Both the position numbers and the translations under genes were made by a program. Positions 26,231 to 32,781 of a stretch of 41,196 nt of DNA are shown piece after piece. This stretch comes from Solirubrobacteraceae bacterium. Lineage in GTDB: Bacteria; Actinomycetota; Thermoleophilia; Solirubrobacterales; Solirubrobacteraceae. The DNA lies in assembly GCA_025449845.1 (NCBI GenBank), contig JANWIP010000026.1, positions 1 to 41,196 of the forward strand, written 5' to 3'. Under the pieces are notes generated by a model, which worked only from the letters and a program-made list of their open reading frames with translations, did no database searches and was not told the DNA's origin. Numbering within the stretch: the stretch's first letter is position 1; each line of letters begins with the position of its first letter.

Positions 26231-27347
26231 GCTGTGGCTGCTGCGCCTGATGGCCGATCGCGGCCTGGCGCTGCTTGACGCCGGCACGCTGCTGATCGTG
26301 ATCGAGGAGCGCGGCGAGCTGCGCGTGGCGGCCTCAAGCGGTGAGGGCATCCCCCGCGTGCGCATCCTCTCGGTCGAGGGCAGCGCGCTGGGCTCGCTGT
26401 ATCGCGCCGGTCAGCCCGTGGCATTGGACCGCCCACGCGGCCAGGAGGCGCTATGGCTGCACGAGCTGGGCATCGAAGCGCGAGGCGTGCTGGTGGAGCC
26501 GCTGAGCATGGAGAACCAAGGGGGCGGCCTGGTGGTCGCACTGCGCCACGATGCGAGCTTCCGCGACCCCGACCGCCGCGCGCTGCACTCCTTCGCGGAG
26601 AGCGTCACGCAGCGCCTGAAAGCCGAGCGCTCAGTGGAGATCGAACGCCTGCGCTACGGCATGGAGGCGCGCGAGCGCGAGCGCACACGTTGGGCGCGGG
26701 AGATCCACGACGAGACCGTGCAGGGACTGGGAGCGCTGCGCCTGAAGCTCGCCAACGCCCGCGACCTGCACGACGAGCGGACCCTTGAGGAGGCGGTGGG
26801 CGATGTGCTTGAGGGCTTGGGTCTTGAGATCGAAGGGCTGCGCCACCTGATCACCGAGCTTCGCCCCGCCGCCCTTGATGACCTTGGCCTCGTGCCGGCG
26901 CTTGAGGCATTGGCTAGACGGGCCCAGGCGATCGACGGTCTGGAGGTGCAGACGGAGATCGACGTCGACCTGGGCCCCGAGGGCCAACGACTGGACGCGG
27001 AGCTTGAGAGCACCATCTACCGAGTCGTGCAGGAGGCGCTGACTAATGTCTCGCGCCACGCACAGGCCACGCGGGCGGTCATCAGCCTCAGCGGCAGCAG
27101 CGGAGCGATCCGCGTGGCGGTGACCGACGACGGACAAGGCCTGCCCGCCAACGGCGCGCGCATGGGGCCCCGAGGAGATGGCCTTGAGGGAGGCTTCGGC
27201 CTGTCGGGGATGCGCGAGCGAGCTGAGCTGGTTGGAGGCGAGCTGGAACTGACGCCCGCGCCGGGGCAGGGCACAACAGTAAGGCTCACCGTGCCGCTGG
27301 CAGGGCGCCCTTCAGCGGACGCCATGGTCGAGGCCAACCGAGCTTAG
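26214..27347 (+). CDS. Cytoplasmic sensor histidine kinase (GAF, HisKA_3, HATPase)
   Basis: A 377-residue NarL-partner type kinase without membrane segments. An N-terminal GAF-like sensor (about 5-135) leads through a coiled coil to the HisKA_3 box REIHDETVQGLGALRLKLA with phospho-acceptor H165. The HATPase domain has EALTNVSRHAQAT (N box), VTDDGQGL (G1) and GFGLSGMRERAELVGG (G2). The GTG start overlaps the GGDEF-like gene by 17 bases. The likely partner is the NarL-type regulator at 27421-28056, which is convergent rather than in the same operon. The signal sensed by GAF is unknown. Confidence 0.92.
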   Translation: MLSGSELWLLRLMADRGLALLDAGTLLIVIEERGELRVAASSGEGIPRVRILSVEGSALGSLYRAGQPVALDRPRGQEALWLHELGIEARGVLVEPLSMENQGGGLVVALRHDASFRDPDRRALHSFAESVTQRLKAERSVEIERLRYGMEARERERTRWAREIHDETVQGLGALRLKLANARDLHDERTLEEAVGDVLEGLGLEIEGLRHLITELRPAALDDLGLVPALEALARRAQAIDGLEVQTEIDVDLGPEGQRLDAELESTIYRVVQEALTNVSRHAQATRAVISLSGSSGAIRVAVTDDGQGLPANGARMGPRGDGLEGGFGLSGMRERAELVGGELELTPAPGQGTTVRLTVPLAGRPSADAMVEANRA

Positions 27348-27460
27348 TCGACCAGCCCGAGGCGCCAGGTAGGCGGCTCCGGCCGACCAAGCCAAGGCGC
27401 CGCGCGTAAGGCAGCGGTTCTCAGTCCACCAAGCCAAGGCGCCGCGCGTAGGCGGTTATC
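27347..27460. repeat. Three copies of the response-regulator 3' end
   Basis: The last codons of the NarL-type regulator (plus strand from about 27427, ACCAAGCCAAGGCGCCGCGC) are repeated almost exactly from 27386 and more loosely from 27351. Spacings are about 42 and 35 bases. The outermost copy touches the stop codon of the histidine kinase. The middle copy has a run of 22 identical bases. Confidence 0.85.
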
Positions 27461-28056
27461 TCGGCGCGCGAGGAGAACCCAAGCTTCTCGATAGCCCGAG
27501 CGCGGTAGGTCTTGACGGTGCGCTCGGCCACGTGCAACTGCTCGGCTATCTGCGGATTGGTGTGACCAAGGGCGATCAGGCGCACCACCTCGCGCTCGCG
27601 ATCGCTCAAAGATGCACCCCCGGGATCGGCGTCCTCGCCGGTGGCCATCAAGGCTCCCAGACGGGGATGCAGGTAGTTGCCGCCGGCGACAGCCAGACGG
27701 AAGGCCTGCAGGAGCTCCGCCGGCTCGGCCTCTTTGAGGACATAGCTGCGGGCCCCCGCACGCAGTGCCTGGCGCGCATACTCGGGGTCCTCACGCATCG
27801 TGAGGATGGCCACGGCAAGCGAAGGATGGGCGACGAAGCAGGAAGGCAGCGCGGCGAGACTTGAGCCGCCGGGCATCGTCAGGTCAAGCGTCAGCAGGTC
27901 GGGCTTGTGCTCGCGTACTTCGCGGATGGTGGCAGGCACGTCGGCGGCCTCGGAGACGACGCGAAACTCACCGGACTCGCGCTCAAGGACGGTGCGAATG
28001 CCATCGCGCACGACGGCATGGTCGTCGGCAATGATGACGTCGATGGGGCGATCCAC
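27421..28056 (-). CDS. NarL/FixJ-family response regulator
   Basis: A 211-residue two-domain regulator. The receiver domain has acidic DDH near the N-terminus, the phospho-acceptor Asp in LLTLDLTMPGG, the Thr of AILTMRED and the Lys of YVLKEAEP. The LuxR-type helix-turn-helix is SLSDREREVVRLIALGHTNPQIAEQLHVAERTVKTYRARAIEKLG. GTG 28056 is chosen because GGAGGG lies 10 bases upstream and the receiver then begins directly (VDRPIDVIIADDHAVV); the frame stays open to 28236, with ATGs at 28086 and 28077 as alternatives. It is convergent with the histidine kinase, its probable partner. Its 3' end is repeated twice downstream. Confidence 0.92.
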   Translation of the reverse strand: MDRPIDVIIADDHAVVRDGIRTVLERESGEFRVVSEAADVPATIREVREHKPDLLTLDLTMPGGSSLAALPSCFVAHPSLAVAILTMREDPEYARQALRAGARSYVLKEAEPAELLQAFRLAVAGGNYLHPRLGALMATGEDADPGGASLSDREREVVRLIALGHTNPQIAEQLHVAERTVKTYRARAIEKLGFSSRAEITAYARRLGLVD

Positions 28057-28353
28057 CCCTGGTATGCCCTCCTGCATGACGCCCATACGGTAGCGGCTGT
28101 ATCGGACATCCCGTGCGGTGACTTTCCCTTTGCAAAGCGCCAAATAGTCATTGCCAGCCAGCGGAAGGACCCTGTAGGACGACATCGATCGGCACCTTTG
28201 GGACGACAAGATCAGCACCCCTCGCCCGACAGACAAATGGCCCGTGAGGTAGCACCATTGTCGTGTCGTTATGGCGGGATCCCAAGGAAGGGAAACCGCG
28301 GGAGGGCTCTCCCTGCGAGCCCAATCCGAACTAGACCAGCCTGGAGGTCAAAA
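28057..28353. promoter_or_regulatory. Divergent intergenic region between response regulator and leader ORF
   Basis: About 300 bases without a gene. It must hold the regulator's promoter (minus) and that of the leader-peptide operon (plus). On the plus strand, GGGCTC (28304-28309) and GAGCCC (28317-28322) form a 6-bp stem with a 7-base loop. An overlapping alternative pairs GGGAG (28300-28304) with CTCCC (28309-28313). The two are mutually exclusive. They end about 20 bases before the GGAGGT of the leader ORF, so a structural switch is conceivable. I found no known riboswitch signature. Confidence 0.4.
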
Positions 28354-28401
28354 ATGAATATGGCACTTTCACTGCTAGCCCATCGGGGTGAGCACAGATG
28401 A
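28354..28401 (+). CDS. 15-residue leader peptide ORF
   Basis: ATG 28354 has one of the best ribosome binding sites in the window, GGAGGT (28343-28348) five bases upstream. It encodes MNMALSLLAHRGEHR and stops at 28399-28401, where the TGA overlaps the ATG of the next gene (ATGA). This looks like a leader peptide translationally coupled to the small membrane protein at 28398. No amino-acid run hints at attenuation. That it is translated is inferred from the ribosome binding site and overlap. Confidence 0.5.
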   Translation: MNMALSLLAHRGEHR

Positions 28402-28640
28402 GCGCCGTGGGCATCGGGCTCGTATGGGCCTTCATCACCTCGGCGGCGTTCGTGGCATTGTCGGCAAGCGCGCTGGCGAGAACCCGCCACGAGCTGGAGG
28501 TGGACCCGCGCAGCCTGCGTACAAGCACGCAGTGGCCCGCGATCGAAGTGTCCCCCGCCAACACCGTGCTGCGCTCCTCCCCTTCGATAGCCCGCATGCA
28601 GGACGGCGCGGGTCATCGCGATGCGGTCCTGCTGTCATGA
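28398..28640 (+). CDS. Small membrane protein of unknown function
   Basis: An 80-residue protein with one N-terminal hydrophobic helix (VGIGLVWAFITSAAFVALSASALA, residues 4-27) and a polar C-terminal half. Its ATG overlaps the stop of the 15-residue leader ORF and its TGA overlaps the ATG of the degenerate receiver gene, so three frames are chained by ATGA overlaps. No family recognised. The overlap on both sides is the main argument that it is real. Confidence 0.6.
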   Translation: MSAVGIGLVWAFITSAAFVALSASALARTRHELEVDPRSLRTSTQWPAIEVSPANTVLRSSPSIARMQDGAGHRDAVLLS

Positions 28641-29080
28641 GCCCCACCAATAGCTCCAGCGTCTCGACTGGCGCGCAAGCCAGACATGCCGCACGGCGAG
28701 GCGATGCCGCACGGCGAGACGCTCCTGCGCTACGGCTGGTAGCCGAGGAACTGCGAGATGCCAACGAGAACCGCGAGGGAGACACCGACGGCAACCCCCC
28801 ACGCATTCTGATCGTTGCTTCCCGAGCACAGGAGCGCACGCTGGTGCGCAGGGAGTTGACCGATGCGCTGGCCCCAGATACCGCGTTCGCGGAGGCAGGC
28901 AACATATGGGAGGTGCTCCAACAGGCACCCCAATGCGGCGTGGTGATGCTGGCGGCCCCACTCACCGACGTCTCGGCGCGCACGCTGACGGAGCTGTTGG
29001 GCAGGCGCCACCCGTGGTTGCCGATTGTCGTGCTGGACCCCCCTGATGCGGAGGCCCAGACCGGCCCGATGTCGGTCTAG
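28637..29080 (+). CDS. Degenerate receiver-domain-like protein
   Basis: A 147-residue protein. The first ~50 residues are polar and Ala/Arg-rich, containing an 18-bp in-frame duplication (AARRGD, AARRDA). From about residue 54 a CheY-like pattern appears: PRILIVASRAQERTLVRRELTDALAPDTAFAEAGNIWEVLQQAP, GVVMLAAPLTD, LPIVVLDPPD. The acidic cluster after the first strand and the phospho-acceptor Asp after the third strand are missing (ASR and LAAP in their place), so it should not be phosphorylated. ATG 28637 overlaps the previous stop. It may dock signalling partners; this is speculative. Confidence 0.65.
   Translation: MSPTNSSSVSTGAQARHAARRGDAARRDAPALRLVAEELRDANENREGDTDGNPPRILIVASRAQERTLVRRELTDALAPDTAFAEAGNIWEVLQQAPQCGVVMLAAPLTDVSARTLTELLGRRHPWLPIVVLDPPDAEAQTGPMSV
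28686..28718. repeat. 18-bp in-frame tandem duplication
   Basis: ATGCCGCACGGCGAG occurs at 28686 and again 18 bases later at 28704, within the N-terminal region of the degenerate receiver gene, repeating a six-residue unit without breaking the frame. Confidence 0.8.
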
Positions 29081-29205
29081 GCTCGGGGACCTAAGGGTCG
29101 CGCGAGGACTGAGCGCAACGAATCCAAGTAGGCGAACATCGCCGGAAGCGTGCGAGAGAAGCTGCATGACCCGAACCCGGCCGAAGCAGACGTTAGCGTG
29201 GCGGC

Positions 29206-30654
29206 GTGCCATCACTGCCAAAGAGCCCCCGGCTGCGAAGAATTCTCCTCGCGTACACGGTCAACCAGCTGGGGACATGGTTCGCGTATGTGGCGCTGAT
29301 GTTGAGCGTCTACGACCACACACACAGTGCGCTGGCTGTGGCGGGGCTACTGGTGGCAGGGCGTCTGTTGCCGGCACTGTTGACGCCCACACTGGTGGCG
29401 GCGGTCGAGATGTCAAAGCGCCGCGGCGGCCTCAGTCGCCTGTACATGCTGGAGGCAGTGGTGGCAGTGGCGATGGCAGCACTGTTGTGGCACTTCTGGC
29501 TGCCCGGCCTGCTGGTGCTGGTGGCGATCGACGGCACGGCGGCGCTGACGGCTGGCGCACTGTTGCGGGCCACGGCAGCGCGTGTCGCGGTCGAGGAGAT
29601 GGTGCCGAGCACGGAGATACTGGCCGCGGCGGGCGACGGGGAAAATGGAATTGGGAGAGGGACCCCGGCCGAGCCAGGCCGGGCGGACCCAAACTCTTCG
29701 CCGCGCCTGGCGGACCCAAACTCTTCGGGTCCTGTGGTGGCCGCGCCGGGCGAGACTGGGGAGAGTGCGGAAGAGGTCGCACAGCGCGAAGCGAACGCGG
29801 CGTTGAATGTGGCCTTCACGGCGTCGGTGACTCTGGGGCCAGCCGTGTCTGGCGTGATCGTGGCCGCCTCGGGGAGCCCCACGGCACTGTTGATCGACGC
29901 GGTGTCCTTCATGGTGTGCGGAGCGCTGTTGATGAATCTGCAGGTGCACGCGAGCGCGGATGCGGGCAGCACTTCGGTGCGCAGCCGCCTGCTGGCGGCG
30001 TGGGGTTATCTGCAAACCGCCCCGGCACTGCGTGGACTGCTGGCGACGGAGGCACTGGCGATCGTCTTCTTCGCCTCGGTGGAGCCGGTGGAGGTGCTGT
30101 TCGTGAAGTCGACGCTAAACGCGGGCGATCGCGGCTTCGGCTTCCTGACCGCCGCCTGGGGTGTGGGAATGGTGTTGGGCAGCCTTGTCTTCGCGCGCGC
30201 AGTGCACCGTCCGTTGCGGCCGATGCTCACGTGGGGAACGCTGGCGGTGGGCCTGGCCTACATCGGCTTCTCCTTGTCCCCCACGCTGGCCGTGGCATGT
30301 GGCGCGGCGGTTGTGGGCGGTATGGGCAATGGCGTGCAGTGGGCGGCACTGATCAGCTCGGTGCAACACATGAGCCCGCGCGAGCTGCTGGGAAGATTGA
30401 TGGGCACGGTGGAAGGGATCGGGGCGTTGTGCCCCGCCATCGGCTTCGTGCTGGGGGGCGTGCTGGCGCAATTGACCTCGCCGCGCACGGCGATGCTGTG
30501 GATTGGCGTGGCGGCGGCCTTGTGCACCGGGCTGTTCCTGCGCGTGACGCGCAAGGACCTGGTGCAGGCCGCAGTATCCGTGCCAGCGGGCATGCCGGCG
30601 GAGTTGGCGAGCGAGATGGCGGGAGACATGCAGGCAGCCAGCGAACCTCGTTAA
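29206..30654 (+). CDS. MFS transporter
   Basis: A 482-residue polytopic membrane protein of the major facilitator superfamily, closest to the MFS_3/enterobactin-exporter-like group: RRILLAYTVNQLGTWFAYVALMLSVYDHTHSALAVAGLLVAGRLLPALL at the N-terminus and GFGFLTAAWGVGMVLGSLVFA in the second half. About ten to twelve membrane segments are visible. A cytoplasmic linker near 140-200 contains a 27-bp in-frame tandem duplication giving ADPNSS twice. The start is GTG 29206 without a good ribosome binding site. It probably exports a small molecule; the substrate is unknown. The Trp/His-rich ORF starts 14 bases after its stop. Confidence 0.87.
   Translation: MPSLPKSPRLRRILLAYTVNQLGTWFAYVALMLSVYDHTHSALAVAGLLVAGRLLPALLTPTLVAAVEMSKRRGGLSRLYMLEAVVAVAMAALLWHFWLPGLLVLVAIDGTAALTAGALLRATAARVAVEEMVPSTEILAAAGDGENGIGRGTPAEPGRADPNSSPRLADPNSSGPVVAAPGETGESAEEVAQREANAALNVAFTASVTLGPAVSGVIVAASGSPTALLIDAVSFMVCGALLMNLQVHASADAGSTSVRSRLLAAWGYLQTAPALRGLLATEALAIVFFASVEPVEVLFVKSTLNAGDRGFGFLTAAWGVGMVLGSLVFARAVHRPLRPMLTWGTLAVGLAYIGFSLSPTLAVACGAAVVGGMGNGVQWAALISSVQHMSPRELLGRLMGTVEGIGALCPAIGFVLGGVLAQLTSPRTAMLWIGVAAALCTGLFLRVTRKDLVQAAVSVPAGMPAELASEMAGDMQAASEPR
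29682..29727. repeat. 27-bp in-frame tandem duplication in MFS linker
   Basis: GGCGGACCCAAACTCTTCG occurs at 29682-29700 and again at 29709-29727, a period of 27. It duplicates nine residues (around ADPNSS) in the loop between the two halves of the transporter. Confidence 0.9.
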
Positions 30655-30668
30655 TCCGTGGTCTTCGA

Positions 30669-30821
30669 ATGGTGCGCCTCAAGTACGACACGAAGAAGGC
30701 CGTTAAGAACGACACAGAGTCGTCCTTAGATCGGCCCTGGCATCCCTGGCAGCACCACTGGCAAAAATGGCATCCCTGGCATCACCCTTGGCGCCTCTGG
30801 CGCGCCCCCTGGCTGCGATGA
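30669..30821 (+). CDS. Trp/His-rich 50-residue micro-ORF
   Basis: ATG 30669 opens a 50-codon frame. The first 22 residues are charged; the last 27 contain eight Trp (24, 27, 31, 34, 37, 41, 44, 48), six His and five Pro. Trp spacing is 3,4,3,3,4,3,4. The TGA at 30819 overlaps the ATG of the HD-GYP gene (ATGA), the same coupling seen at 28398 and 28637. It starts 14 bases after the MFS stop. No clear ribosome binding site precedes it, so it may depend on re-initiation. Possible roles are a leader peptide sensing Trp-tRNA, a metal or heme ligand, or a membrane-active peptide; none is shown. The repeat DNA is also open in the HD-GYP frame. Confidence 0.5.
   Translation: MVRLKYDTKKAVKNDTESSLDRPWHPWQHHWQKWHPWHHPWRLWRAPWLR
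30738..30781. repeat. 30-bp in-frame repeat in the Trp/His-rich ORF
   Basis: TGGCATCCCTGGCA occurs at 30738-30751 and at 30768-30781, a 30-base period. TGGC steps continue to about 30813 at intervals of 9 or 12 bases, all multiples of three, which keeps a Trp codon in register in one frame. Confidence 0.85.
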
Positions 30822-32203
30822 CACACTGGCGCAGGCATATCTACCTGGGCTTTCAGGTGTTGCTGCTGGCAGGGGCGCTGGCGGCCGCGGTGGTCATCTC
30901 ACGTCCGGAAGAATGGAAGCCGCTGCCATTGCTGCTGCTGCTGCTCGTGTTAAGCGCCACAGGCGATCGCCTGACGGTGAATGTACGCAACCAGAACCTC
31001 TCCGGTGCATTCATCGCACTGGTGCTCGCCATGACGCTGCTCGGCCCCGCGCCGGCACTGGCATTGGGGCTCGCGGTGATGCTCACAGACGCCGCCGTAC
31101 GCCGCCTGGAGCCCGCGAAAGCCCTTATCAACCTGGCGACCTATGCGGTGTTCCTGATCGCGGGCGGCCTGCTGAGCCAAGTGCTGGTGGGCGTCAACGT
31201 GCACGACCCTCACAACGCGGCCGCCACTCGGGGGCCGACGTTCGCTTTGATCGTCTTCGCCGTATTCACGGTCACCAACCTGCTCAACTTCGCGCTGATC
31301 GCCGTGCACGAGCGCGTAGTGGGCAACCGTGGCCTAGTGGATCAGGCGCGCTACCTGCTATTGCCGATGCTTCCCGGCCAGGTGGCCGCGGGAGGCCTCG
31401 CGGCACTGCTGGCGGTGGCCTACACAAACATGGGCTATCCGGCGCTCGTGGGGCTCGTGCTGGTGATCGTCATCTTCCAGTACCTGACCGTCGCGCTGGT
31501 GCGCTCGGAGGACCGCGCCGAGCAGCTGGAGGCGCGCTCGATGCGCCTCGCCTCATTGCAACTCGGGGTGCTGGTGACGCTCGTTGAGACCCTTGCCTTG
31601 CGCGATCGCATGACCGCCAGGCACGCCGCCGCCGTCGCCCGCTACGCGCGGGCGCTGGCGCAGCAGGCGGGTTGCAGCGAGGCCGAGCAGGATGTGGCGC
31701 ACACCGCGGGCCTGCTGCACGACATCGGCAAGTTCGCCCTGCCCGATCGCATCTTGAACGCCGAGATACTCTCTGATGAGGACTGGGCGATGGTGCGCCG
31801 CCATCCCCAGGAGGGAGCCACGCTGGTGGGGCGCCTGGACGGCTACGGCCCGGTGGCCGAAGCGATCCTCTATCACCACGAGAAGGTCGACGGCAGCGGC
31901 TACCCGGCCGGCCTGATTGGCAGCGAGATCCCGCTGCTCTCGCGGATAATCGCTATCTGCAGCACCTACGACACGATGACGGCGCGCGACAGCTATCGCT
32001 CGCCAAGGACCCCCCAGGACGCCATGACCGAGCTGCGCCGCGTGTCCGGGCGCCAGTTGGATGGCGAGCTCGTGAACAGCTTCATCGCGATGCTTGAGCG
32101 CGACGGTGAGGCGTTGTTTGCGCGCGGCGACGAGGTGGACTTCGAGGCCGAGCTGGCCTTCGAGCGCCGCGCGCGGGCAATCGCCGAGCCGGCAATGCGT
32201 TAG
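30818..32203 (+). CDS. Membrane HD-GYP domain protein (c-di-GMP phosphodiesterase-like)
   Basis: A 461-residue protein from ATG 30818. The N-terminal ~215 residues form a membrane sensor with about six to eight hydrophobic helices. Then comes an HD-GYP domain with HTAGLLHDIGKFALPDRIL (HD metal site) and HHEKVDGSGYPAGL (GYP motif) plus RIIAICSTYDTMTA. HD-GYP enzymes hydrolyse c-di-GMP and the key residues are intact. The start overlaps the TGA of the Trp/His-rich ORF. An upstream in-frame ATG at 30767 would add MASLASPLAPLARPLAA from the repeat DNA; 30818 is preferred because of the ATGA coupling and the basic residues before the first helix. Confidence 0.9.
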   Translation: MTHWRRHIYLGFQVLLLAGALAAAVVISRPEEWKPLPLLLLLLVLSATGDRLTVNVRNQNLSGAFIALVLAMTLLGPAPALALGLAVMLTDAAVRRLEPAKALINLATYAVFLIAGGLLSQVLVGVNVHDPHNAAATRGPTFALIVFAVFTVTNLLNFALIAVHERVVGNRGLVDQARYLLLPMLPGQVAAGGLAALLAVAYTNMGYPALVGLVLVIVIFQYLTVALVRSEDRAEQLEARSMRLASLQLGVLVTLVETLALRDRMTARHAAAVARYARALAQQAGCSEAEQDVAHTAGLLHDIGKFALPDRILNAEILSDEDWAMVRRHPQEGATLVGRLDGYGPVAEAILYHHEKVDGSGYPAGLIGSEIPLLSRIIAICSTYDTMTARDSYRSPRTPQDAMTELRRVSGRQLDGELVNSFIAMLERDGEALFARGDEVDFEAELAFERRARAIAEPAMR

Positions 32204-32304
32204 CTCGCAAGCAAATCGGGTCGGATCGCGTTACTTGTAGGCCGGGATCGCAGGCCGAATGGGCCAAGGCTCTCCGCCAAGCTGGAGAAGGGTCCTTTAA
32301 CGCC

Positions 32305-32327
32305 AAAAGCGCCGCTCTGAGCGGCGC
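32305..32327 (-). terminator. Intrinsic terminator facing the minus strand
   Basis: An 8-bp perfect stem (32309-32316 with 32320-32327) has a 3-base loop. Read on the minus strand it is followed by TTTTGG; on the plus strand it is followed by CCTGG, so termination works only in the minus direction. Confidence 0.55.
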
Positions 32328-32624
32328 CCTGGCCTGGGTCACGTAGGACCCTGGAGCTGCTTTCGCAGCTTCTCTCTCTACTGCTGCTTAGTGCTTAGAG
32401 CTTCCAACCCATTGAACCGCTCCTTCGCTCGTGGCCCGCGGACCTGTTTGGTGAAGCACCCCGGTCCGGTCCCGGATAGCCATCACCTTTGAGTAGGTTT
32501 GAGTCGAATAGTAGCGGGATAGCCCGAATATTGCACCCCTGAAGAGGCTTTTGCACAATTGATTGCAGATGAGGCGCCTTGACTAGATTGCCATCCACCT
32601 GCTCGCGACAGTCCCAATCATGTG

Positions 32625-32664
32625 GTTTCAAGCCAAAAACTGAGGTTTTCTGGGCGCTTGAAAC
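32625..32664. other. Long imperfect hairpin upstream of BldC/MerR-like gene
   Basis: GTTTCAAGC (32625-32633) pairs with GCTTGAAAC (32656-32664), and inside it AAAAC (32636-32640) pairs with GTTTT (32645-32649) around a TGAG loop. The two coaxial stems, 9 and 5 bp, lie 118 bases before the ATG at 32782. Confidence 0.55.
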
Positions 32665-32781
32665 GGCCGATTTGAGCCGTCTGGCCAAAGGTCCATAAAC
32701 CTGCTCGCCGCTCAACTTTCGCGCCCATTGCGCCGAAGAGGTAGGTGTTCGTACCTTCCACGACCCTTGAGAGCCGCCACC

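Larger units (their letters stand above)
32305..32715 (-). ncRNA. Candidate structured RNA on the minus strand
   Basis: In the minus direction the 3' part has three consecutive hairpins: AGCTGC-GAAA-GCAGCT (GNRA tetraloop, 32355-32370), GGGTC/GACCC (32336-32351) and GCGCCGCT/AGCGGCGC followed by TTTT (32309-32327 and 32305-32308). The last reads as an intrinsic terminator for a minus-strand transcript, yet no minus-strand gene ends here. That implies a transcript starting somewhere in 32330-32780. The 5' boundary given is a guess. I compared it by eye with tmRNA, RNase P RNA, SRP RNA and 6S RNA and saw no match. Confidence 0.35.
32204..32781. other. Gene-free region with several RNA-like hairpins
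   Basis: Nearly 580 bases between the HD-GYP and BldC/MerR-like genes with no convincing protein. It appears less GC-rich than its neighbours in the middle. It holds three tandem hairpins at 32309-32370 and a long imperfect stem at 32625-32664. A 106-codon minus-strand frame (32395-32715) lacks protein character. Candidates are a minus-strand small RNA and/or the 5' leader of the BldC/MerR-like gene. Confidence 0.6.

Noticed and set aside
29025..30668. Long plus-strand open frame (about 550 codons) overlapping the MFS gene
   Set aside because: It is Gly/Arg-rich, lacks domains and membrane pattern, and is a +1 shadow of the transporter. Only its last 50 codons, beyond the MFS stop, are kept as a candidate ORF.
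32395..32715. 106-codon minus-strand open frame in the long intergenic region
   Set aside because: No domain, no ribosome binding site and irregular composition; RNA structure explains the region better.
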